Below are positions 51,868 to 59,865 of a stretch of 64,000 nucleotides of DNA, piece after piece. The translations under genes were made by a program, and so were the position numbers. A model generated the notes under the pieces. That model was not told where the DNA came from, did no database searches, and was given only the letters and a program-made list of their open reading frames with translations. The stretch's first letter is position 1. Each line of letters starts with the position of its first letter. This stretch comes from an uncultured Granulosicoccus sp. (GTDB lineage Bacteria > Pseudomonadota > Gammaproteobacteria > Granulosicoccales > Granulosicoccaceae): NCBI GenBank assembly GCA_947495035.1, contig CANLXI010000007.1, forward strand, positions 124,001-188,000, in the 5' to 3' direction.

Positions 51868-52293
51868 TCACAGATCAGCCTGATGCGCTCCTGTCAGACG
51901 GCTCTTCAAGATGTCAAGATGTGAATCTTCGAAGGCTTCCAGATAGTTGCTGCTGCCGGTCTTGACGATGCGTACGCTCGTAATCGCGTGAGCTCGTTGG
52001 GACAGTAGCGATTCAATCTGGTTCTTCAAGTGATGCGGGTACATGGCGACGACATCACGTTGATGGCCTTCGCAGTGGCGGTGGGCACGCTTGCCTGCCA
52101 ACAGGGCAGGTCCGCGGTAGTGTTCGCTGTAGCGTTCGATGCAGCGGGTCCAGCGATCGAGTGCTGCATGCTGATCATCGCGCTGTGGCGCGGTTTTCAT
52201 GCCTGAGCAGCCGCTGAGCATCGCAGCTCCCAACAGCAATATCCCGATTGTCTGGTACCTGTGGCAGACCATCCTCATCCCCTTGTCTGACAA
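51868..52293 (-). CDS. Small lipoprotein, unknown function
   Basis: A protein of 141 residues. A lipobox LSGC at about residue 29 follows a hydrophobic stretch (IGILLLGAAML). The mature part is basic and His-rich with a Cys pair (WTRCIERYS and RAHRHCEG), then a helical C-terminus. I do not recognise a family. It lies upstream of the Mip/FkpA gene on the same strand (58 nt gap), possibly cotranscribed. Confidence 0.6.
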   Translation of the reverse strand: MSDKGMRMVCHRYQTIGILLLGAAMLSGCSGMKTAPQRDDQHAALDRWTRCIERYSEHYRGPALLAGKRAHRHCEGHQRDVVAMYPHHLKNQIESLLSQRAHAITSVRIVKTGSSNYLEAFEDSHLDILKSRLTGAHQADL

Positions 52294-52714
52294 CTCCGAC
52301 AGGTTGTCAGCGTTGTCGAAAAATCGATCTATTTCCGGCTGATGAAAAGGCTATCGGCGTAACGGTCGGTTTTTCGAGGTGCGCCTCTCGATCGTGATGA
52401 ACAGGGGGCGGGCTTCCGAACGATTTGAGGAGTGAGTCGCAGGAATCAGGCTGAAAAGCGCCCGAATGGGGTGTCTGCCGGCAGTGGATGACTGTGGAGA
52501 AAGATGGCACCGTGAACTGCTCGAGAGTGCCCGGCGGCACTGAACAGGGCTTGATTGCCTGTTCGTCAGCGAGTTCGAGCAAACGGGATCAGGGTAGGCT
52601 GCCCGAGTGCCGAGTGCCGAGTGCCGAGTGCCCGATCGCTGAAGGATTTGTTTGCTTGTCCGCGCAAAGCGTTCGAGCGACGCCTGCAGTGAGCTCAAGC
52701 AGTGTGAGTGATGG
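52294..52714. other. Intergenic stretch with a 7-bp tandem array
   Basis: A stretch of 420 bp without a supported gene; the 262- and 91-residue frames here overlap the YlqF gene in another frame or lack coding character. Four exact copies of GAGTGCC lie at 52605-52632. No clear terminator or promoter stands out. Confidence 0.55.
52605..52632. repeat. Four-copy heptanucleotide repeat GAGTGCC
   Basis: Four perfect, contiguous 7-bp units in the intergenic region downstream of the YlqF gene, with partial units on both sides. Confidence 0.93.
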
Positions 52715-53677
52715 TCAGCGGCCGCGAGAGGCCTTGTTGCGAGCGCGTCTGGCATCGCGCTCGGCGGTTTTCTTCTGTCGGCGTTCTTCACGCCTGGCTT
52801 CGATCTCTGCCAGGCGTTTCTCCGTTGCAGCTTGTTCACTTTCCTGCATGGCAGGCGTTTCCAGGGTGATGCCGCCAAGCTGGCCAGCGCGAAACTCTGA
52901 CAGGAGAAGGCGTCCGGCCCGATCGAAGTCCACCAGGCCGCCTCCGCCCAGGCAGCCGCGCACTCGTCCGATGGCCTCCAGCGTCTGTACGCTGTCCGCC
53001 AAAGGCAGGTCATTGCCATAACGCGCCTCCAGTTGCGCACCATAATGTACGCAGAGATGATCCAGCAGCCAGGCAGCCACTTCACCACTGTCCATGGCCG
53101 TATCGCGCACCGCACCGGTGGCCGCCAGCCGATAGCCACTGGCCTCGTTCTCCACCTTCGGCCACAGTACGCCGGGTGTATCTCGCAGCCGCCAGTTTTC
53201 GCTGAGAGTGATCAACTGCTGCTGTTTGGTGATGGCCGGTTCGTTTCCGGTCTTGGCAATGACGCGCCCGGCGAGCTTGTTGATCAGTGTGGATTTGCCG
53301 ACATTGGGGATGCCCACCACCATGGCCACATAGGGCTTGAGGCGAGGGGAGGTCGGAGTCGGTACCAAGGCCCGAAGACGATGAGGGATATCTCGCACGG
53401 CGCTGGATTCATTGGCAGAGATGGCAATGGCATCGCGTTTTTCGTTGTCGCCGAGGCGTGCCAGCCACTCGCTGGTCAGCGCCGGATCGGCGAGATCTGC
53501 CTTGGTCAGTACGCGCAATTGCGGCTTGTCGGCCGCGATATCGCCGAGCATGGGGTTCTCGCTGCTCCAGGGAATACGGGCGTCGAGAACTTCGAGGATG
53601 ACATCAACCTCCGGCAGCACCTTGGCCATGTCCTTGCGGGCCTTGTGCATATGCCCTGGAAACCACTGAATGGCCAT
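52715..53677 (-). CDS. ylqF: Ribosome biogenesis GTPase YlqF/RbgA family
   Basis: A protein of 320 residues with circularly permuted GTPase motifs: G4 (LTKADLAD, about 58-65) comes before G1 (GIPNVGKST, about 122-130) and G3 (DTPG, about 165-168), as in the YlqF group. MAIQWFPGHMHKARKDM is the usual opening. The C-terminus is a Lys/Arg/Glu-rich tail. It assists assembly of the large ribosomal subunit. Its ATG overlaps the CvfB-type gene stop by 1 nt (TGATG), linking two translation-related genes. Confidence 0.95.
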   Translation of the reverse strand: MAIQWFPGHMHKARKDMAKVLPEVDVILEVLDARIPWSSENPMLGDIAADKPQLRVLTKADLADPALTSEWLARLGDNEKRDAIAISANESSAVRDIPHRLRALVPTPTSPRLKPYVAMVVGIPNVGKSTLINKLAGRVIAKTGNEPAITKQQQLITLSENWRLRDTPGVLWPKVENEASGYRLAATGAVRDTAMDSGEVAAWLLDHLCVHYGAQLEARYGNDLPLADSVQTLEAIGRVRGCLGGGGLVDFDRAGRLLLSEFRAGQLGGITLETPAMQESEQAATEKRLAEIEARREERRQKKTAERDARRARNKASRGR

Positions 53678-54816
53678 CAGTGACGACCCTTCTTGCCGGC
53701 AGGCTTGTTGTTGTTGTTGTTGTTGTTGTTGTTGGTGGTGTTGGTGGTGTTGGTGGTGTTGGTGGTGTTGGTGGTGTTGGTGGTGTTGGAATTTGCGTTT
53801 GCGTTGCCGTGACGTGATCTGGCCTTTGCCCAGGGGCCCTTGCCACCAGAGGCGGGTGGCTGTCGCTTCCTGCCCTGAGGCCGAGGCGCTGCGCTGGCAT
53901 TGCTTGAGCCAGTCTTCGAGGCTGGCTTCCTGACGGGTTTCCGGCCCGGGGCAGAGGCAGGGGAGTCCCCGGTGGGTGCCGATGCGGCTGAAGGATCCGC
54001 CAGTGCGATATGCTCGGGATGAATGACGATTCGCCGCTCCCGGTACAGGCTGCTCAGGGCTTTCTTGAAATTCTTCTTGCTGACCTGAAACAGGGCCTGA
54101 ATGGCGTCTGGCGAGCTCTTGTCGCTCAGAGCGCAGACACCGTCATGGTCCTGCAGATAGTTGATGATGGCATCGGACAGCTCCGGCTGCAGTGCCTTGC
54201 TCGGCGGCTGCAGGGACAGATCGATACGGCCATCATGGCGCAGACGCTTGATGTAGCCCTGATGCGCTTCACCTACGCGAATGTCCTGAAAGATCTCGTC
54301 CTTGTACAGCAGACCAAGGGCACGATCGTCGACCACGGCCTTCAGGCCCAGATCGGTTCTCTGGTAGATCAGCAGGGACACCGGTTGCCAGGGGCGAAAA
54401 TCATCGGCGGTTTCCGGCAGATGATGATCCAGTCGGCTGCTGGCCGCCAGGCGGCGGCTCTTGTCCAGATACACCAGCACGCTCTCGTAACGACCGATTT
54501 CCAGTGGTCGGCGTTGTTCGGCGAAAGGCAGCAGCAGGTTCTTGCTCAGACCCCAGTCCAGAAAGGCACCGGCATTGGTGATGTCCACCACTTTCAGAGA
54601 GGCGCAGTGGTCGCGTTCCACCAGCGGTTTGCGGGTAGTGGCGAGCGGCTTGCCGGAGGCATCGACGAAAATGAAGACCTCGATCTGTTCGCCCGGTTCC
54701 GTGGCATCGGCTTCCTCGATAGGCAGGGGAACCTGGACGCCATCACCACCGTCGAGCAGCAGATGATTGCGATTGCGTTCCAGAACCGTGAGTTCTTGTG
54801 TATGACCGATTTGCAT
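53677..54816 (-). CDS. CvfB/YitL-type S1-domain RNA-binding protein with Asn/Thr repeat tail
   Basis: A protein of 379 residues. The first 280 form the CvfB layout: three S1-like modules (MQIGHTQELTVLERNRNHLL; LKVVDITNAGAFLDWGLSKN with the typical DWG; GEAHQGYIKRLRHDGRIDLS) and a winged-helix end (LSDAIINYLQDHDGVCALSD, FKKALSSLYRERRI). The last 100 residues are Pro/Ala/Lys/Arg-rich and low complexity, ending in six NTT, nine Asn and KKGRH; this tail is not part of the family core. The protein likely acts in RNA binding or translation. Cotranscribed with the YlqF gene. Confidence 0.93.
   Translation of the reverse strand: MQIGHTQELTVLERNRNHLLLDGGDGVQVPLPIEEADATEPGEQIEVFIFVDASGKPLATTRKPLVERDHCASLKVVDITNAGAFLDWGLSKNLLLPFAEQRRPLEIGRYESVLVYLDKSRRLAASSRLDHHLPETADDFRPWQPVSLLIYQRTDLGLKAVVDDRALGLLYKDEIFQDIRVGEAHQGYIKRLRHDGRIDLSLQPPSKALQPELSDAIINYLQDHDGVCALSDKSSPDAIQALFQVSKKNFKKALSSLYRERRIVIHPEHIALADPSAASAPTGDSPASAPGRKPVRKPASKTGSSNASAAPRPQGRKRQPPASGGKGPWAKARSRHGNANANSNTTNTTNTTNTTNTTNTTNNNNNNNNNKPAGKKGRH
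53707..53787 (-). repeat. In-frame array: six Asn-Thr-Thr and nine Asn codons
   Basis: Coding strand: six 9-bp units AACACCACC (complement of 53734-53787) followed by nine AAC codons (53707-53733). All Asn codons are AAC, consistent with recent expansion. It has the same xTT period as the array in the peroxidase gene, though the base sequence differs. Confidence 0.95.
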
Positions 54817-54919
54817 GATGTGCGCAGTGTAGGCGTGTGCAGCATGCGATGCTACTACGTCGCGTCAATGATGCGGTTAAGATGGCGTCTGTTTCGCTAT
54901 TGGTAGATTCCTGCGTACC

Positions 54920-56101
54920 GTGTCCCGCTCGACTTCACAAATCTCTGGTCTGCCCGGCTTTGTACAACCGGCTCAGCCAGTGTCCGGCATGCCGACGGAT
55001 ATCGGACCTGACAATACCGGCAGTAACATCGTGCTGGCGCCGATGGAAGGCGTCATTGACGCGCCCATGCGCCGCTTGTTGACCGGCCTGGGCGGTTATA
55101 CGCGCTGTGTCACGGAATTCGTGCGGGTGACCAATGTGCTGTTGCCGGAACGTGTGTTCCTGCGTCTGTGCCCGGAACTGGAGACGGGGGGCCGCACCGA
55201 ACATGGCGTGCCGGTCTATACACAGTTGCTGGGCAGCAATGCCGAGGTGTTGGCAATCAACGCCCGGCGCGCCGTGGCCATGGGGGCTCCCGGAGTCGAT
55301 CTGAATTTCGGTTGCCCGGCCAAGACGGTCAACAACAGCCTCGGCGGCTCGATTCTGCTACGCGAGCCTGCCCAAGTGGCGAATATCGTCAGGCAGGTGC
55401 GTGATGCCGTACCGGCCGAGGTGCCGGTCACTGCCAAGATTCGTCTGGGCTATGACAACAGCGCGCAGTTGGCCGAGATCGTGGGGGGGATTCGTGAAGC
55501 GGGTGCGACCGAACTGGCGATTCATGCGCGCACCAAGTTCGATGGTTACAAGCCACCGGCCTGGTGGCATGAGGTGGCCGGGGTGGTCGCCGCCGATGAC
55601 GACACTACCTACATCAATGGTGAGATCTGGACGGTCGAGGACAGCCATGCCGCACGGCGGGCCAGTGGCTGCCGACATCTGATGCTGGGACGCGGAGCCT
55701 TGTCCGCACCGGACCTGGCGCAGCGTATCCGCGCCGCGGAACAGCAGACGCCGTTTTCCGCATGGGACCGGGAGTCGGGCGATCATCAGTTTGTCCGGCC
55801 GTCCTCTGATGAAAAAGCGCCGTCGCGAGCACCGCTGTCAGCCGCGCTGCCGATGCCGTGGATCGAGATTTCACACCATGTCGAAGCGCAGTTCCGGCGT
55901 TCGGACAGCCAGAGTCCACGACATGTCGGCAATCGCACCAAGCAATGGCTGGCTTACCTGAAGCGCACTTATCCAGAGGCCAATGACCTGTTTGCCAGAA
56001 TTCGTCAGCAGCGTGAAATCGGGCCGATCGTCCACGCCTTTGCCGAGCATCGGCGGGATCTGCTGCTCGAGCAGCCACTGTTGCTGTCGGCCGACGGTTG
56101 A
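54920..56101 (+). CDS. dusC: tRNA-dihydrouridine(16) synthase DusC
   Basis: A protein of 393 residues. NIVLAPMEGVIDAPMRRLLT is the FMN-barrel opening; NFGCPAKTVNNSLGG carries the catalytic Cys; AKIRLGYDN, AIHARTKFDGYKPPAWW (the DusC-specific form of HxRT) and GRGALSAPDLAQRI follow. A C-terminal helical tRNA-binding domain includes a variable, Ser/Arg-rich insert (about residues 275-315) that is longer than in E. coli DusC (315 residues). It reduces U16 in tRNA. The start is GTG 54920; 32 extra N-terminal residues precede the barrel. Confidence 0.93.
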   Translation: MSRSTSQISGLPGFVQPAQPVSGMPTDIGPDNTGSNIVLAPMEGVIDAPMRRLLTGLGGYTRCVTEFVRVTNVLLPERVFLRLCPELETGGRTEHGVPVYTQLLGSNAEVLAINARRAVAMGAPGVDLNFGCPAKTVNNSLGGSILLREPAQVANIVRQVRDAVPAEVPVTAKIRLGYDNSAQLAEIVGGIREAGATELAIHARTKFDGYKPPAWWHEVAGVVAADDDTTYINGEIWTVEDSHAARRASGCRHLMLGRGALSAPDLAQRIRAAEQQTPFSAWDRESGDHQFVRPSSDEKAPSRAPLSAALPMPWIEISHHVEAQFRRSDSQSPRHVGNRTKQWLAYLKRTYPEANDLFARIRQQREIGPIVHAFAEHRRDLLLEQPLLLSADG

Positions 56102-56120
56102 TATGTGAATCAAGAAAGTT

Positions 56121-56174
56121 TGCAGATTGTTGCAATAAAACTTTTTTTGGCGCATGATTATGCAAATATCTGCA
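56121..56174. promoter_or_regulatory. Inverted repeat in the DeoR-type regulator promoter
   Basis: TGCAGAT (56121-56127) and ATCTGCA (about 56168-56174) form an inverted repeat 40 bp apart, with inner TTGCAA/TTATGCAA copies. TTGCAA (56130-56135) with CATGAT 17 bp further could be the promoter. Paired sites flanking a promoter suit autoregulation by the DeoR-family product; untested. Confidence 0.45.
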
Positions 56175-56193
56175 TTTGCTACCTCCGTTTCTT

Positions 56194-56961
56194 GTGTCTC
56201 AAACTCTTGATCTGAACAACCCCGATACGCGCCGCGAGGCGCTGCTCGAACGTCTTGAACGCACCGGGCAGTTGGTGGCGACCGAACTGGTGGACAGCTT
56301 CGGGGTGTCCGGGGATACCATCCGGCGCGATCTGTTGGCGCTGGAGAACGATGGCTTGCTGCGACGCGTTCGAGGCGGGGCCTTGCCGGTGGCTCGTCCG
56401 ACAAGGCCATTTCATGTCCGCAGTCGAGAGACGAGCGATGCCATGCAGGCGCTGGCTTCACGGGCGGCGCTTTGCATGCAGCCTCGTAGTGCGCTTCTGG
56501 TGGATGGCGGCACCACAGCGGTGGCTTTTACCCGAGAGCTGGCGGCAGCACTGGAGCTCACCATCATCACGCCTTCTCCGGCGGTTGCCGTTGCAGCCAT
56601 GGGAAGTGCCAGAGAGGTCATTCTCATTGGTGGTCGGCTCAGCGAGTCCGGCGGTATGGCGACCGGTGCACAGGCAGAGCGCGAGATTGCGCTGTGCACA
56701 GCGGACATGGCCATCATCGGGGCTTGCAGCGTCAGTGCCGAACAGGGCCTGGGGGCCGATGATCATGAGGAGGCCGGGGTCAAGCGGACAATGATCCAGG
56801 CATCGCTACGCACCATGGTCATCGCCTCGGCGGATAAATTCGGACAACGCAGCCGCTACTGTGTGGTGCCCTTGGCGGCGCTTGATCTGTTGGTCAGCGA
56901 TGTCAGTGCGGACAGGCTGTCCGGCTTTCCACTCGATTCACTGGAACTCATCCATGTCTGA
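56194..56961 (+). CDS. DeoR/GlpR-family transcriptional regulator
   Basis: A protein of about 255 residues. An N-terminal winged helix (TRREALLERLERTGQLVATE, FGVSGDTIRRDLLALENDGL) is followed by GGALPVAR and a C-terminal sugar-isomerase-like sensor domain (MQPRSALLVDGGTTAVAFTR, LTIITPSPAVAVA, VILIGGRLSESGGMATGAQA, DHEEAGVKRTMIQASLRTMV, ASADKFGQ). Such regulators usually sense phosphorylated sugars. It overlaps the MFS gene by 8 nt, so the transporter is the probable target. GTG 56194 gives the usual family N-terminus; TTG 56176 is possible. Confidence 0.92.
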   Translation: MSQTLDLNNPDTRREALLERLERTGQLVATELVDSFGVSGDTIRRDLLALENDGLLRRVRGGALPVARPTRPFHVRSRETSDAMQALASRAALCMQPRSALLVDGGTTAVAFTRELAAALELTIITPSPAVAVAAMGSAREVILIGGRLSESGGMATGAQAEREIALCTADMAIIGACSVSAEQGLGADDHEEAGVKRTMIQASLRTMVIASADKFGQRSRYCVVPLAALDLLVSDVSADRLSGFPLDSLELIHV

Positions 56962-58153
56962 CAGCAGCATTTCCCTGAGCAGTCCGGTGCTGATGCGGCG
57001 TCCCTGGCAGGCGGTCACGGCCATGTTCCTGCTCAATGGCGCACTGTTCGGCGCTTGGGCATCGCGCATCCCTACCGTGGCCGAGCGCTTTTCCCTGGAT
57101 GCAGGGACCCTGGGGTTCGTGCTGCTGGCACTGGCATTCGGTGCCATCCTGTCATTTCCGTTGGCAGGTGGTCTGTGCGAGCGTTACGGTGCTGCTTTCG
57201 TGACGCGGACCATTGCGGTGTTGTATGCCCTCTCTCTGGTCGGAATAGCCGCAGCGCCTGCGTTGCCGTTGTTGGTTCTTGCCATCATCCTGTTCGGTGC
57301 TGCACACGGGTCCATGGATGTGGCCATGAATGCCTGGGCGGCCGAGGTCGAACGAGAGATCGGTGCGTCGGTGATGTCGGGCTTTCATGCCATGTTCAGT
57401 CTGGGGGCAGGGCTTGGGGCTGCCAGTGGCTTTGCCGCAGTGCGATTCGGGCTGGATGTTTCTGCCCATTTTCTGCTGCTGTCCCTGGTATTGCTGACTC
57501 TTGCACTGCTGTTGTCGAATATTCCCGGCACGAACAGAAAGCCGGTGGCGGCGGTGGCGAGCTCCTCGGTATTCCTGTCCGTGCCCAGAGGGACCCTGTT
57601 CTTCGTGGGCATGGTGGCCTTCGGCATTTCTCTGGGGGAAGGGGCCATGGCAGACTGGAGTGCCATCTATCTGGTGAGTGTGGCGGGTAGTCCTCTGGAT
57701 ACGGCAGCGCTGGGCTACGCCTGCTTCAGCACGATGATGGTTGTACTGCGCTTGCTGGGTGACAGGGTTGTTTCCCTGCTGGGTCCGGTGGTAACCGTGA
57801 GAGTCAGCGCCGTCTGCGCCATGAGCGGTGTTGCACTGGCTGTCATTGCTGCCACACCGTTGTGGTCCCTGTGCGGTTTTGCCCTGATGGGTGCCGGCTA
57901 CGCGATCGTGATGCCGCTGGTCTTCTCCCGTGCTGCCAACGATCCTGACACTCCACCGGGACCCGCCATTGCCGGTGTTGCAACGCTGGCCTATGGCGGC
58001 ATGCTGCTCGGACCTCCGGTCATCGGTTTTCTGGCTGAGCTGATCGGGCTCCGAGCGGCCTTCCTGTTACTGGCGGCACTGGCTCTGCTGACTGCCTTGC
58101 TGGCCGGGCACTTGCGGCTGGAACAGAGCGAAGGGCAGGGTCGGCGTGGATGA
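56954..58153 (+). CDS. MFS transporter (FucP/YbjJ-like sugar or metabolite transporter)
   Basis: A protein of 399 residues with 12 helices. FLLNGALFGAWASRIPTVAE, GFVLLALAFGAILSFPLAG and HGSMDVAMNAWAAEVEREIG are typical of the YbjJ-like subgroup; MADWSAIYL lies in the second half. Coupling to a DeoR-family regulator points to a carbohydrate-related substrate or sugar efflux. Start ATG 56954 inside the end of the regulator gene. The hairpin at 58155-58171 lies right after the stop. Confidence 0.9.
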   Translation: MSDSSISLSSPVLMRRPWQAVTAMFLLNGALFGAWASRIPTVAERFSLDAGTLGFVLLALAFGAILSFPLAGGLCERYGAAFVTRTIAVLYALSLVGIAAAPALPLLVLAIILFGAAHGSMDVAMNAWAAEVEREIGASVMSGFHAMFSLGAGLGAASGFAAVRFGLDVSAHFLLLSLVLLTLALLLSNIPGTNRKPVAAVASSSVFLSVPRGTLFFVGMVAFGISLGEGAMADWSAIYLVSVAGSPLDTAALGYACFSTMMVVLRLLGDRVVSLLGPVVTVRVSAVCAMSGVALAVIAATPLWSLCGFALMGAGYAIVMPLVFSRAANDPDTPPGPAIAGVATLAYGGMLLGPPVIGFLAELIGLRAAFLLLAALALLTALLAGHLRLEQSEGQGRRG

Positions 58154-58154
58154 T

Positions 58155-58171
58155 GTAGCGGAAGCCGCTAC
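58155..58171. terminator. Hairpin between converging MFS and lipoprotein genes
   Basis: GTAGCGG (58155-58161) pairs with CCGCTAC (58165-58171) over AAG, 2 nt after the MFS stop and overlapping the stop of the opposite gene. No T run. Confidence 0.4.
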
Positions 58172-59151
58172 TGTCCCGCTCCCACACCCGACTGTGCTAC
58201 CAGGCAGCCTACGCCTGGATCGGTGCCCACCTGAAAGGAGGGCTTGACCTTAGACACTGCCAGCAGGGTACGGCCCATGGTGGCCAGCCATTGACTGGCC
58301 TGACGTCGCTGGCCTTCACTCAGACTATTGACCAGTTCCAGTACCGTGGTTTGCCACAGGTCCCGATTGGCCTGCCATTGCTTCGGGTAATGAGATTCCA
58401 GCAGTGACCACAGCGTTGCCATGTGATCCTGCAGTACGGGCTCGTAGTCGGGCCGATCCTGCTGCCGGGCCAGGTTGAACAGTCGCCGGTTCCAGCGATC
58501 GGACAGCGTGTAATACTGCTTGCGCAGACTGGTCTGCCGGCTGAGACTCTCGCGCAGCAGCTGGCGTTGTGAAGTGTTCAGATTCAACTGGATACGACCG
58601 AGCCATTTGTCCAGTCGCTCCAGGCGAAATTCCACCCGTTCCTCCGGGGTACGGGACGCATAGCGTTCGCGATTCTTGCTTCGCTCGTTCTTGAAGCGGC
58701 GTTCGATACGGATGAGCTGCTCGTCGCTCAAGGTTCGCACGGTACCGGCGAGGAAGTTGGCGGGATAGCATTGCCGCGCCTCCAGCGAGAAGGCTTCCGC
58801 ACGCTGCATCCAGGACTTCACATCGTTGGCGGTAGTGACGCCCGGCCGGGCAATGGAATCTGCAATCTGCGCCAGCAGCGCGGCATAGCGTGGCAGCTCG
58901 GACTGTCGATGCCAGACATGAAAGGTGCCCAGTGCCTGTTCAAAGGCGGCTGTCTGCTCCTCGTTGAAATCCCCCAGCTTGTGGAATTCCGAACGAATGC
59001 GGTCATCCAGTCGGTTGTAGAGCGGGCTGATGATGAGTCGGCTGTTGGTGCAGGCCGAAAGCAGCAGTACCAGGCCCAGCAATATCGACACATTGCGCCA
59101 GTGCGCAGAACGCTGCGTTGTCTCCCGCTGTCCTTGCGTAGTGGTTATCAT
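58168..59151 (-). CDS. DUF6279-type lipoprotein
   Basis: A protein of 327 residues with lipobox LLLSAC (Cys 34). The start of the mature part is NSRLIISPLYNRLDDRIRSE, and the rest is a mostly helical, Arg- and Gln-rich domain (RRFKNERSKNRERYASRTPE, LSRQTSLRKQYYTLSDRWNR). This matches a conserved proteobacterial lipoprotein family of unknown function. ATG 59151 is selected (MITTTQGQ) because it positions the signal; an earlier in-frame ATG exists at 59241. Divergent from slyD. Confidence 0.82.
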   Translation of the reverse strand: MITTTQGQRETTQRSAHWRNVSILLGLVLLLSACTNSRLIISPLYNRLDDRIRSEFHKLGDFNEEQTAAFEQALGTFHVWHRQSELPRYAALLAQIADSIARPGVTTANDVKSWMQRAEAFSLEARQCYPANFLAGTVRTLSDEQLIRIERRFKNERSKNRERYASRTPEERVEFRLERLDKWLGRIQLNLNTSQRQLLRESLSRQTSLRKQYYTLSDRWNRRLFNLARQQDRPDYEPVLQDHMATLWSLLESHYPKQWQANRDLWQTTVLELVNSLSEGQRRQASQWLATMGRTLLAVSKVKPSFQVGTDPGVGCLVAQSGVGAGQ

Positions 59152-59243
59152 GAGGCAAACCGTCTGCAACGCCCACCCGGGAGTGGCCCTCGAACCCAAG
59201 CCGAGCAGGTCGGCAGACCTGAGACAATAACGGAGAAACAAGC

Positions 59244-59765
59244 ATGTCCGACGATCAAGCCCCTGCGCAGGCCACAGCGACGGCCGGTCCGGGAACGGTA
59301 GTGGCTTTTCATTACGATTTGTACGATGGCAAGGCGCAAAAGCTGGAGTCCTCGAAAGCCGGCAATCCCGTGTTGTGTCTCTACGGTGAACGCGGTGTGC
59401 TGCTGCCGCTACAGGAAGCCTTCATGGGCAAGGTGGCCGGTGATGACTTCTCGCTCACCATTCCGCATGAAAAGGCCTACGGTAGACGCTACCCCGAGCG
59501 CAAACAGCGCCTGTCCAGGAAGAAGGTAGACGGTGGCAAGCAGCAGACGTTCCGTGTCGGGCAGATTATTACATTACGGGGTGAACAGGGTCCTACGCCT
59601 GCCACCATCACCAAGGTGGGGAAATTCAATATCGATCTGGACATGAACCATCCGCTGGCCGGTGTCGATCTGACTTTCGATGTGGAAATCGTCTCGGTAC
59701 GAGAGGCCACCGCCGAGGAGCGTGCCCACGGTCATGCGCACGGTGCCGGTGGTCATCAGCACTGA
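59244..59765 (+). CDS. slyD: FKBP-type peptidyl-prolyl isomerase SlyD
   Basis: A protein of 173 residues. GTVVAFHYDLYD starts the FKBP half and PLQEAFMGKVAGDDFSLTIP leads to the inserted chaperone (IF) domain with HEKAYGRRYPERKQRLSRKK; DMNHPLAGVDLTFDVEIVSV closes the fold. The C-terminus is His-rich but short (HGHAHGAGGHQH), as in many non-enteric SlyD proteins that bind nickel. Roles: folding helper and nickel delivery. CGGAGA precedes ATG 59244. Confidence 0.95.
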   Translation: MSDDQAPAQATATAGPGTVVAFHYDLYDGKAQKLESSKAGNPVLCLYGERGVLLPLQEAFMGKVAGDDFSLTIPHEKAYGRRYPERKQRLSRKKVDGGKQQTFRVGQIITLRGEQGPTPATITKVGKFNIDLDMNHPLAGVDLTFDVEIVSVREATAEERAHGHAHGAGGHQH

Positions 59766-59865
59766 GGGTTCGCCAGGTCTGTCGGACCACCTCGGTTACC
59801 GTCACTGTGCGAAGGTGGCCAATGCCAGACGTTCGAATTGCGTACAACATGGGAGCACTGGTGAA

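Noticed and set aside
52351..53139. 262-codon - strand frame overlapping the YlqF gene
   Set aside because: Out of frame with the GTPase motifs; Arg/Ser-rich shadow.
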